This document shows, one piece after another, positions 11,700 to 23,295 of a stretch of 64,000 nucleotides of DNA. The notes under the pieces were generated by a model. It saw only the letters and a program-made list of their open reading frames with translations. It was not told where the DNA came from and did not search any database. Source of the DNA: Leptodactylus fallax (taxonomy: Eukaryota; Chordata; Amphibia; Anura; Leptodactylidae); assembly GCA_947044405.1 (NCBI GenBank), contig CAMRHE010000018.1, forward strand, positions 6,457,501-6,521,500, read 5' to 3'. Numbering within the stretch: position 1 is the stretch's first letter; every line of letters starts with the position of its first letter. Position numbers and translations under genes: made by a program.

Positions 11700-12170
11700 A
11701 GACCTGTTTTTTTATTATTGGTGAAGCCTCATTGTTTTGTTCTCCCTGGCAAAGTTCTTTTAGGACATTAAGCCTGCATTTACCATAATACGGATTAAGC
11801 TCTTTTTGTCCCATTGCAGTGTTTGTTAGCAGGTTAGTCTTTTTACATTCTTCACAGCCTGCCTGCAGATTACCCTTTAGGCCTCACAAAATACTTCTGT
11901 GGATTTACGAAAATGCCAGCCTGGTCTTGGGGTTAATTGGAAGAAAAGTGAAGCCTTTAACACATTGACTCATTAAACATTTAGCCCACTACATGCTAAG
12001 CAAAGATGAGAGAGAAAAGATCAGGACAATAATAAGATAGCAGAATAGTTGGAAATAATGATAACCAGCCGTTCGGCACAATGAGCACCTTTCATCTGTT
12101 AGAAAATAAAGTTTACTTGTATAAAGATGATGCTTCAATAACATCACTCAAGGATGACTTGCACCAGGTA
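11700..12170. promoter_or_regulatory. Candidate conserved noncoding element C
   Basis: Complex sequence with ttattattggtgaagcc, cggattaagc (K50-type), ggggttaattggaag, tgactcattaaac (AP-1-like plus homeodomain) and acaataataag. It is unlike the flanking AT-rich DNA. Confidence 0.4.
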
Positions 12171-12599
12171 AAATACTCTACTGAAAAACAGCAATGAAAC
12201 TTTTTACTTTTAAACTATTCTATTTATTACTATACATGTCCACTTGTAAGACATGCCATAAGTAAAGAAAATAAAATTAGGGTAAACCAAAAACAGAAAT
12301 GCCAACATAAAAGCATATATTGAAAACAGCTGTGATTCCTTTATCGTGCAAATGCTTAGGATTTTACTAAGGTATTATGGAAAAGGTGTAAGACATAATT
12401 TTATATTAGGTCATGCAAAACACTATCCAACCAATGCAGAAAATATGCCCATGTGTCCATTGATATAGTTACCTTCAGAACTACATCCTATTTGTCATAT
12501 CAAATACCATGGATAAAATATTTGTGACAAAATAGCTGGGCTGTTATGCATAATTTACATTTCTTAATGTATTGTATTCAATGTGCACTGAACAATGTG

Positions 12600-12630
<31 letters not shown>

Positions 12631-13439
12631 ATTGTAAACCGCTCAGTTGTGGTTTGTTCAACATGCTATTATGAGATAAAGTTAAATGATAAACTACAGA
12701 GAACTTATTTGACTATGTTAAATGGTATGTGCAGCCATGCAAATGTTCTATTGTTTTTTGTCTACAACTCCTATGCATCAATGCAGTCTGATGCGTTTCC
12801 ATGGGTACAGACTACAAACAAACCCTGTGTGTAGTCTGATCTTGTAGTCACGTATTACTCCCCTGCAACTGTCCTTTTCTTCTTGCTACTCTGCAATCAG
12901 ATCAGGAAAGATAAATTCACACAAAGCACATTTATTATCAGGGGAAGGAAGTCAGAAGAAACATAATATTAGCTGTGCAGGGAACATTTACTACAATCTG
13001 AACTTTCATGATCACAAAACAGGCAAGTCAAAGAAAGCTAATCTTGAAAATAAAAATAAACATACAACACAAACCTTTCAAAAATTTAGGTCTGAAGGTC
13101 AATTTTCCATGAGAATACTTACTTACTGGGGGCAGAATATAAGTACACCATTTAGAGCACAACGCAAGTTTGAAGTTGGGGAGTAGAATGAAAAGTTTTA
13201 CTTCTGGTTCTGTGTTGGTGTATGTGAGGTGTGAATGTGGGGAAGCTGCAAGCAAGCTGATGAAGTAAGATCAGAGACCTCCAATGAACCTCAAGTTCAA
13301 CTCAAACTCGAGTTTTCTTTTTCAAGTATGAAAATTGTCCTGGTTGATCAAGTAATAAGTTGCATTTAACTCTGCAGAAGGCAGCCATGTCCCACAAGTC
13401 TGTTGCCATGGGAGGTAAACTTTGATTATATCCTATCGT
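12171..13439. other. Intronic DNA with a 29-base A-run
   Basis: The A-run at 12600-12628 is not preceded by a recognisable retroposon. Nothing else seen. Confidence 0.5.
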
Positions 13440-14092
13440 TCAAGCCTTACATCCAAACCTTCAACACCTTCTACCACCTTCAACTAGAGAACAATCATCA
13501 AATCCGCTCCTTCCTTATCTTTCTGCTCACTTAAAATACCCCTACCCGTTTTTCATCAGCCTCTCTGCTCTGCCAATATCTTCACTGGCTGCCCATTGCC
13601 CTGCAGAGAGAGTTTAAAATGTAACACTGATATACAAGGCCATCCACAACCTGTTCCCTCCATACATCTCATTCATACTTCCTCTACCTACACACACAAT
13701 CTTTGATCATCTCAAGACCTCCTACTCCACTCTGCTCTTATCCGCTCTTCACACAACCGCCTCCAAGACTTTTCCTGTGCATTCCCCATACTCTGGAGTT
13801 CACTATCATGACACATCAGACTGTCCCCCACATTCACAAGCTTCAAGACTTCTGGAAAGCCTACAACCTTCAATAATCATGCTGCCACCACACCATCATC
13901 TGAACAGCTTCTACCCTCACCTACTATCTCTACCCCACTTCCCTCATAGATTAAAAAAAAAAGACCTTGCAGGCAGGGCCTTCTATCCCACTGTACCAGC
14001 TGGTCATTGCTAGCATTGTACTTGTTTTGTATGTAAAGCCCTCAAATGTACAGCACCATGGAATTATTAGTGCTCTAAAAATAATTAAAAAG
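13440..14092 (+). mobile_element. 5'-truncated L2/CR1-like LINE
   Basis: Degenerate coding sequence recalls the RT C terminus: HWLPIALQREFKM, then ISRPPTPLCS, then ECIPHTLEF/AYN-like pieces in shifting frames. The 3' end, gtacagcaccatggaattat followed by agtgctctaaaaataatt, is related to the tail of the LINE at 35345. It is older than that copy, judging by its stops and frameshifts. Confidence 0.75.
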
Positions 14093-15279
14093 GTGGCTTC
14101 TTCGTGTTTTCCGCTTCTTCCACAGAAAATACATTTTTTTTTGTTTTTATTGATCATCCTTGAACATTACATGCTCCATGACAACTGTAACAAAAACTAT
14201 CCATTGTCCATATGTAGACAATGATCCTTTTAGAATCCCTGGGCTAGGGGCAACACCTTTATGGGGTATCTGACTGGTTATGACACTGTGCATATATAAA
14301 CAGTTACATCACTGGAACCTAAGCTTACAGGACATAACTATCTATAAATGGATCATCACATTACTGGCGTTTCCCAAGCAGAAGTAAAAGCAGCTGAAGA
14401 ATACTTTGGTAGAGAGCATAATCCAACTGCCCACATAAAGGACAGATGCTCTATCTGGAGACTCTCAAAGGTGTACTTTATTGATTTCAGAAGGGCCCCA
14501 TACACAGAGGGGCTGTAGGATGACTTATACAAACTATATAGGTTGCAGCCTTCGGTCGAGGTCTATGCTGGGAGTTGTATAAATTAGATGGAAGGCAAAG
14601 TATAAGAAGAACACAGCCTTACTCTTTGCTTAAACTGTAGTCTCTGCTGCCGCGGAACGAAAAAAAAAAAAAAAAAAACATTTTCTAGTTATTATATTAC
14701 TCATTGTGCTTCAGCTTTCATCTTGCAAGTATAAGCAGTAACAAAGCCAAGTTATAGATGCAAATATGTATTGCAAAAACAGAAATCCTCTTAAAAACAG
14801 CACGGCAGGTCAATCTCCTAGTAGATTTTTCCACAGTCTGTAAATGAGATTTTGTATCTAGTTTGCTGGTACTTTAATACTCTGCAGATGTTCTGTCTGC
14901 GAACACAGACAGAAAATCTACAGCTTCCCTGTGTGAACATACCCTTATGGTTAGATACTCTTGGTACCGTGTTATCTATATAAAAAAAAATAAAAAAATT
15001 TTGGCTGAAGAGCATTCACACCTTATTTTGATGTAATCTTTATTGTAGTCAGTCTCTAATTCAGCCACGGAACAATCAGAGCACACTGCACACTTGTGGA
15101 ATAAAAAAAAAAAAAAAAAAATTGCCTTGGGCTGGGTGGTATTTTTGAAGTATACAACCACCCAACAGTCAAGTGAAGAAAATTGAAAAGACATCCAAAG
15201 CTCAGCAACAAAACAGTTAAAGACTCAGAATGATTGTTCTCCTGGCTATGAAGGTCCGCTACATTGTGACCAGCGCAAA
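14093..15279. other. Intronic DNA, nothing firm
   Basis: A-runs at 14660-14678 and 15103-15120. About 14880-14950 ends in gtgtgaacataccctta, like the end of a frog MITE, but the other end was not found. Confidence 0.4.
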
Positions 15280-15600
15280 CATCAGACGAGTTAAGATTAC
15301 TGCCTATTATCTCAATAATTCTCTCCGCTTTCCCCCTTATAGCCTTTTGCTATCAACATACACTACTTAAAAAGCGTTCCCTCTGCTGAGGAGTAAACTT
15401 CTTCTAATCCGTCTATTATTGAGCTCTTAATTGGATTGGGAGCAGGGTGGTGTATAAAATAGCCTCCTTTCACTCCTTTCCAGACTTAAAGGTGAACTCT
15501 CCTGCAATCGTGAATGAGCCTTTTTACACAAACTGCCTGGAACCTTTTGTTAGGGAGAAGAAAAAAATATTAAGCTGTTAAACGGTAAAAAAGCAGTAGG
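15280..15600. promoter_or_regulatory. Candidate conserved noncoding element D
   Basis: Contains ctaatccgtc (K50 homeodomain type), ctattattgagctc, cttaattggattggg (two linked homeodomain-type sites) and tgtataaaatag. No ORF and no transposon features. Confidence 0.42.
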
Positions 15601-16986
15601 GTAGGGAAACGAAGCATGGACAGCAGTATTTTCTTGAATGACTCATGGTATTCACTCTAAAGCAAGCAAAATGAAAATACAGGCCTTACAGGCTAGCACC
15701 ATGAATGTAGAAGCACAATTTACAGCTTTTATTCTCTTCATAAAATGCATGGAAGAAAAAAACAAGAAATCAGTGTTTTGTTTTTTTTTCACATTGCAAA
15801 CCTCTTACCCATGTGCACAAAAAAACAAAAAGTGTACAGGGATGTGGTCTATCACATGCCATCTCTGAAAGGAGAAGGGCCCCAAAGTTCTCTGACCTGC
15901 CGAGTCAGAAAACTTTGCAAGGGTAAAGGGCTAGTGTCCACCATAACTGAAGCTTAGGGAGGCCAGCTGTTACTATGGTAACTGGGTAGGCTGCTGTCCG
16001 TGTACCCCTGCAGGACAAAGTCTGGGTGATTTTCTCAGAAGCGGGAGCAAGGAGTTGAAAGGGGGTGAGGAAACTGGTCAAACATTTCTCACCCAAAAAG
16101 TCAGGAGAGAACTTCAAAATATTAGCACACCTTAAATATACACTAGACACCACAACATGGATATAAACCAGAATGCCACAACTCTGAATATATCATGAAG
16201 AAAAAAAATAACTGGATAGCACTTCTCAAAGGGAATGACAGAAGTAGTCGCAGAATGTTTAATCCATTTATTGATCTGAAACATAATGTGCATCGGGAAG
16301 CAACTATCAGATCTGTTCAGAATGGTATACATACAAAGAGTATGTACCAGACATTAATAGATCAGACAGTTGAAAGTTGTCCAAAGCCCAAAAAAGAAAA
16401 AAACTAAATTATTAAATATATGCACAGCAAAAGAAATATGAAAATACTGCCGAAAACTCAAGGTTTTATGTACTTTCCGTTCAGACCTTATGTTGGGATA
16501 AACTACTGGTGTAGAAGTTAAACATATCCATAAGGTTCTTTTCACCCATGGAAACCAAAGAGTGTCCATTTGGCTTCCATCAGGGTTGTATGAGTTTGAA
16601 CACCATTTTTCAAACTGAGAAAACAGAAGACTGTGCTTTTCTTATACAGAGGGCCACTGAAAAAAAAAAAACCTGCAATTGTATTCCTATACAGTGGCAT
16701 AAGCCCAGATTTACATGACCAGAATCACTATGGAAGGCTATGTCACTGGGAGGTGTGGACCCCTATCAACAGTCAGTCACTCTCCCGTCAATACTGTTCA
16801 GGATGGGAAATCTGGCACACACACTGGCTTCTCCATTCACGTCACTTTTTTTTTTTAATTAACAAAAATAAGCTATATAAAACTATATAAAATAAAAATA
16901 ACACTTCCATGTTTGAAAGCATTCTTTGCAGCATTTTTCCCATACCTGCCTAAAAGTTTTGTAAGTATAAAGCAAAATGTGTTTAA
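15601..16986. other. AT-rich intronic DNA, nothing recognised
   Basis: Several overlapping short frames on both strands, none with protein-like features. Confidence 0.5.
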
Positions 16987-17827
16987 CCACTTCCAAACTG
17001 TCCATTGGGTATATATGTCCTGATAGTGGTTGTCTTGTTCTGAAAGGACGTACCGGTACGTCCTTGCAGTTTTAAAAGCTGCATGAAGCGGGAATCCTGC
17101 CGTTACTACAGCCGGAGCTCCCCTAGAGAAGGCAGGGGCGGTTTATTACTGTCCCTTTCTTCCCAATCACAGTGTACAGCAGTGATGATGTGACTCCCCT
17201 CTGACCCAGTGGTCACGTGATCCGCTGGGGTATCAGAGACTGTTAGAACTGCTGGGTCCTAGAGGACTCAGATCAGCTCAGCAATCATGGGCAGGAGGTT
17301 GCATTCCTCCTGTATCTGGGGCCCAGGTATCAGCCCCAGTTACAGGGGAAATCCGCCTTCCCCAAAGATAGTGTTAAGATGCCCCCAAAGGTTTCTTATG
17401 ACCTTATGGGTACACAATGTAAAAAAATAAAAATAAAATAATGAAGTAAAATAATTTAAAAAAAATAAAAAATATGATATGCCAATAACACGCCCTCACC
17501 ACAGATTCCAGTCCCACCCCCAACTACACAACACAAAATAAAAATTACTGTAACAGAGATGAAACACTATTTTAAAAATTTTTAGTAGCAATTTGTGCTA
17601 TTAAATAAAAAAAAACTTAAGAAAGCGAAAGACACGTTTTTCATCCACTTGTTTATATTTTCCCAGATATATAAAAAAAAAAGTTAACATGCAAAAATAA
17701 ATAAATAAAGCCCTGTGTGTCACTGAAAATGATAAAAATGTTATAGCCCTCAAAATCAAACATACGAAAAAAGAACTGAAAATGTGTCGGGTCCTGAACC
17801 AGAGAATTTGGCCCGGTATTGAAGTGG
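16987..17827. mobile_element. TTAA-target inverted-repeat element (piggyBac-like MITE)
   Basis: TTAA occurs on both sides (16983-16986 and 17828-17831). The ends are ccacttccaaactg and ggtattgaagtgg. At 841 bases it has no transposase ORF. Near the left end it has the perfect 18-base palindrome ggacgtaccggtacgtcc (17046-17063). The superfamily assignment rests on the TTAA target only. Confidence 0.7.
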
Positions 17828-17831
17828 TTAA

Positions 17832-20027
17832 CAAAAGTTTCCATTATACAGACTAAACAAATGCATGACGAATGGATGATTTCCTAAGTCCTGGGAACTT
17901 ATTTTAGTATCCGTTGCTTTTCTAGATCTTTATGCCTATTGTAATATAGAAGTTACTGTAGGTAACAGTAATAACTAGTAGAAAGCAGCGTACAGATTCA
18001 GCTCTCCATAGAGAAACAAGAGTAAAAAAGTGCAGGATTTCACAGAAAGGAGACAGTTTAGATATGCTTTAAAAGATCTGCTGTTAAAGTCTTGGTACCA
18101 GGATGCCTTAAGAGGTCTTATGCGGTATATAGCTTAACAGGACAAAGTTGTTTTGCAGCATGAAAGAGACCTACACAATTAGGTAGGTGGCTTAGTTATC
18201 CAGCCCCTCATTCCTACCTGAAAGGACATAATACTTGTCAAAACATCTGTCTGATGCCCAGCAACTTTGATGCACTAGTGTCTCTTTACATCTCATACCA
18301 GAATTTGTGGGAGAAGGAGTAAATCCTTAATATTTTAGAAAATCGTTATACATTTGTGCATTATAGAAGAGGGGAAGACAAAGCAAAGCTTTATTTCATG
18401 GTAAAGATGATAAAGTTGTCTGAACTGGATTTTTAATGCACATATGTATTAAACAATTCTTAATACTCAGTATTATGTCCACTTATCAGATGTCTGTCCA
18501 GGATCTACTGATGGTTTTACTTTTGTATTATGACATTTTAGTTTTCTTAAACAATCTCATAACATGAACATTACAACGGCGCAAACATCAATATTTGTGA
18601 CACAAATGTACATTTCAAATTCCAATATGAAATATCCTCTCTGAACACACATTTCCATTTTTTCACCTTCACACATCAAGAGTATGAAAATTATTATCCC
18701 AAAGCAGGGATTTAGGACTCGACAATAAAAGCGTAACCCGCCAGGAGGTAAATCATACAGCAGTGTACCAATATTTACTTTAATCCTCTGATGATCATCT
18801 TGAGAAATCGCACTAAGTGGCAATGCAGCAATATTTTATTACAGTATTTTCACTAGTAATATTTTTCTCCAACACAAACATACACAAGTTACATCATCAC
18901 AGATTAAAAAATTACAACTGAAGAAAAAAAAAATATAATCTATAATACCGGATATCTCAGAAGTACTGTGCAAAATAAGAGAGAACGGAGGTGCTAATAC
19001 CCATCACAACATAAAATTTTGCTTTTGCAGTGAGGGACGGATTAAGACTACCATGGTCATTGGGCCGTATGAAGACTGAGTGCCCCACTAGACTAAACTT
19101 TTCATGAGGTTTTAAAAGGGTTGATTATCAACTGGATGAGAAGTCATAGGAATCTTCATTCTTGGTCAATTCCTAGCATTAGGTTGGGTTGATGCCATGG
19201 CCCCCCAGAATCCTCAGACACCTGGTCCGCAATCTCCATGTGCTGTCTATGGAGGACAACATAGCAGCTAGTCTCTGTCCAGTAGCTTAGTGAGAACTGA
19301 AAATTATAGATCGTGCCTGCAGAGGGAAAATTGCTAATAATGCAGAATACAATTCATATAATACTCAGAAACAGTCATTCCATATGTACGCACACTGTAG
19401 TATTGATTCATGCAAAGTGTGTTGAAAAGGTAGGTACACTATAAACTGTAACCCCAATTAATTAGCATTATACCATAAGAATGTACACAATAGGATTTTT
19501 TTTTCTCTGCATAGCAGATTCTGATTCTGATAGTATCATAGTTTGGCTGCTTCCTATACGGTTTACAGTTTATTGCTAGGTAATAGGAGATTGCATGTTG
19601 AACTTGATGGAGGTTTTTTTTTTTTTTTTTTTTAATACTATATAACTGTTTCCTAGGCTCCCATATTCAGTAGGTGAGACATCAAAGTAGAATTCAATGT
19701 TAATCTACAGCGACTGTGCAGCCCAAGGGGGGACCGTAATTTTTTAATGTAATGCATTCTGATATCAAAGTATCATACAAGTGCCTTCCATCCTCCATTG
19801 ATATGGGGGGGTGGAGGGTTCATCCTCCACTGATTTGAAGGGAGAGGTTCTTTTCCATTTCGATCCATTTTCAACAAAGCAGCATAGGACCTGCTCTATA
19901 AATATCAGAATGGAGTCAAACATTGGAAACCCCCTCGGCCTAAGAGTCTAGGAAACTGGACAGTCTCCTATTGCATAGGTATGAATAGTCTGCAGCATAA
20001 ATCAGTTGGTCCATATTGGAAATTACA
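17832..20027. other. AT-rich intronic DNA with a repeat tail
   Basis: About 19540-19650 (gcatgttgaacttgatggag followed by a T-run) resembles the tail of a common frog repeat. Otherwise nothing seen. Confidence 0.45.
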
Positions 20028-20214
20028 CTAGGTTCACACCTGCGTTCGGGTTTCCGTTCGTGGTGTCTGCTTAAAAAAAGCAGTTACCCACGGAACCCAG
20101 AAAAGGGCGAAAAATGTGGATAGAAGTTGCAGAACTTTTCTCTCTGTATTTAAGTGGAATGGGGTACGGAATCCCCAGACGGAGACCGGGCACAGGTGTG
20201 AACTTAGCCTTAGA
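20028..20214. mobile_element. Short inverted-repeat element (MITE)
   Basis: The left end, ctaggttcacacctgcgttc, mirrors the right end, acaggtgtgaacttagcc. At 187 bases it is too short to code. It lies 50 bases left of the hAT insertion. Confidence 0.65.
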
Positions 20215-20265
20215 AGCAGAATTTGCTATGTATTTAGAAGAACAATTATTGTGCACACCCTATAG

Positions 20266-21392
20266 CAGGGGTAGGTTCAGTGTGCCGATTTTAATTAAAA
20301 AATCAAAGATGAGGTACTCGGAGTGCCGGTCAATAATTTTAAGTCTGACGACCCCTAAACTAAAGTCATATACCACAAACCAGAACACAGAAGTGCTGCC
20401 ACCAGATGCTTTAGGACACATGCGTTTACTGCTATTTCCTGGGACGCTCCTGTACTTTCCGATTAGAAGCAATGAAAGTACATGTGCAGCCCCCAATTAG
20501 TGGTAAATGTAAGTGTCCAGGAGCACCGTATGGCGGCATCCTTATGGTGAATACACACTATGTATCTGGATGCAGATATAGTCTTAGGTGACTGGAACTT
20601 TTACTTCAATGTATAACTGTGTTCACATGGTGCATTTTTGCACAAAAAAAATTGCCTGTGTTTTCTGTGCAAAAACACATCCTTGATGCAGAAAACACAC
20701 CATTATACAGAATAATGTCCCATAGCGGCCCCTGCACAAGGTATTATATCCCATAACAGCCTCTGCACACCGTATTATGTCACATTGTGGCCCCGCACAC
20801 GGTATTATGTCATACAGTGGCCCCAGCACACGGTATTAGGTCCCATAGCGGTCCCTGCACACGGTATTAGGTCCCATAGCGGTCCCTGCACACAGTATTA
20901 GGTCCCATAGCTCTCTTCAGACCCCCCCCGCCCTGAGTATAATAAGTGCAGGACCAAGAGAGGTGACAAACATAAAAAAAACAATGCTAATCACCTTTTT
21001 CTGCGCTCCGCAGCCACTGTGTTCTCTTCGGTGCTTCTGCCTGTAGTCAGCGAACGCTTATTGGGTCTCTGGGGTCACATCGCGTCATTATGCGTAATGA
21101 CGCTGGACGTGACCCCTGAGGCCCTGTCAGCTGTCAGAAGCGCCTGCAGATCGCACAGCCGCCGCGTAGCGCAGGGAGCAAGGTGAATATCATTGTTTTT
21201 TATGTTTCATCACTTCTCCTAAGTCTCTGCTTATTATATTCGGGGGTTTGAAGAAACCACGCAGTATAATAATACCAGTTTCGTTTCAGTCATGTTTGGT
21301 CCAATCGAAGCTGCTGGATGAGGACTCCCGTGCCAGGGAAATAAGCCTCGCGTGCCACTCTTGGCACGCGTGCCGGGGGTTGCCAACCCCTG
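20266..21392. mobile_element. hAT-type non-autonomous element
   Basis: Its ends are caggggtagg and ccaacccctg, typical of hAT terminal repeats, flanked by a perfect 8-bp duplication ccctatag (20258-20265 and 21393-21400), the hAT signature length. The 1127-base interior has no transposase. It holds a ~32-bp tandem repeat and a G+C-rich stretch (20995-21180). Because the duplication is unbroken, both ends are certain. Confidence 0.92.
20700..20912 (+). repeat. Tandem repeat inside the hAT element (~32-bp unit)
   Basis: Six to seven imperfect units have the pattern cccatagcggtccctgcaca followed by cggtattaggt. The last three units are nearly identical, which suggests recent local expansion. 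Confidence 0.8.
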
Positions 21393-21400
21393 CCCTATAG

Positions 21401-23011
21401 TATAACAATTTTTCTATATAAATTGGAGGTATACTGTAGTTTAGTGTACTACTAAGTATACTTTTAATTTTATTATAAACAGTGCAAGTTTTAGTCCTAT
21501 CTTTTTCTTTAATTCTTTAAAAGGGGTTTTTAGTAAAAAGTACAGTAAAACATTGAAACAAAATAGTGGACAGATGGACATGTCAACCCGAGCTGTGCAG
21601 GCAAGATGCTAAGCTGAAAACCAGAAAAAGAGGAGGGTGGGGGAAATGAAAAAGGGAGTGGGGACAGGAAATTGAGGTACCTGTCAGGTCTTCCCATAAA
21701 CATAGAGAAAAGGGCAAATGGCATGCCTACCAAGAGCAAAGGCCAGCCACAAAGAACTGTTTCAGTGGGCTAGAGGATCTGTATTGTATTTGCCCTGCCT
21801 CCATGTTTCTGATGTCTTCTACCTATAGGAATCATATTCGGAAAGTGGGAGGATCTGGAGGATCTGAAAAGACCTGAGAATTTCTAATACTTCAAGGGCA
21901 TGGCATTCAGATAAGGAAATATTCAGAAAAGAATGGCAAAGCAGAGTCTGCAAAGGTGGAGGAGATCCTGCAGATGTCCCTCCAAGAAACCTGGAGAAAG
22001 GGGCAGCTCCAAATAAGTAGGAGAGACATGAGGCCATCTACATCCCTTGCTTGCCCGCTTGTTTGTGCACTGAATTGTTCATATTCCTTGTATTTTTTCG
22101 TGGGTGCCAGGGGCTCCCGATTACAACAGTTTCTGTGTTTAAAATGTTCTTTATTTCCGTGTTTTTTTTCTCGTTTCTGCTTTGTTTTGTTACTTTATAT
22201 GACAAAACTCTATAAACAGTTATACAAAACAAAAAAATGAGTCAGTCATTCATGTCAGAAAAAGTCCAGAGAGTAATTCCTCATAACCCAGCTAGATTGT
22301 TAAAAAACAAAACAAAAAAATAAACAACAACTGTGTGTAATGCAGGTGTCTGTCTATCTGCTTTGAGCACTTCTCTTCCTCCTCTCTCCATAGATGTCTA
22401 TTTTACAGATTCAATCAGTGGCAGAAGAAAGCAAATAAGTGAAGAAACAGACACTTTTCTTTAATAAACTATATTAAAAGTTTGTTATCTTCTCCTGCAC
22501 TATGGATTTAAAGGACAAAAGATTTAGTTACACTTCAAAGGGGATTTACACACAAATGGCAGAGTGTGTTTGGCCCATAAATGATCCCAACTGATCTCAA
22601 TAAGTGTCTGCTCCACCATAATCAATGGTCATGCATTCACAGTTACTCTCAGTTATACTTGAAAGAATACACATCTGAGCACTGACTCCTTTAACATAAG
22701 TCTGCCTCATCAACAATTTGCTTATATGTGCTTAGCAAAGCACCAGGTACATAAACATAAGCATTTTATTATCACTCTTGGCAAACACACAAAAGTCAGT
22801 TATACAGATAATTGTGTTATTCTTTTTAATTTATACTAGGCTAGGCAGCAAGATACAATGTGCTGGTTCTCATTAGATCAATACTGGGTGACACTTAGCT
22901 TAAAAGAAGCTTTAGCCGTGACCCTTTAGGGCTATACCATACTATATCTACAGAGCTATTAAAGTGTTTGACACTTTTCAGATTTTTTTACTTTTGCATA
23001 CTTGCCATACC
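21401..23011. other. Intronic DNA, nothing firm
   Basis: 21600-22100 is purine-rich and less AT-rich than its flanks, but no gene or element ends were found. Confidence 0.4.
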
Positions 23012-23295
23012 AAAAGGGGTTTTCCCACAAAGCAAGTTATCCCTTTATTGATAGGATAGGGCATAACTAGCAGTGGTCGGGCAGCATGCACCACTCCATT
23101 AGCTTCAATGAGCACGCCAGATATAGCCAAAGTACAGTCCGACTACTGCTCCATTCAGAATGGGTAACAAAAGATCCCTGTTCTCTTCATCATTGGAGGT
23201 CTGAGCGTTGGACCTCCACTCATCTGCAAGTTATCCCCTTTACTATAGAAAATCTCTGTAATGGTTTCCATTCTTAAAGGGGTAATCCTATCTTA
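23012..23295. mobile_element. Inverted-repeat frog element
   Basis: Ends near ccaaaaggggttttcccaca and cttaaaggggtaatcctat bracket paired gcaagttatcccttt motifs. No ORF. Confidence 0.5.

Noticed and set aside
20114..20500. 128-codon plus-strand open frame
   Set aside because: It spans the edge of a MITE, unique DNA and the left end of the hAT element, so it cannot be an ancestral gene.
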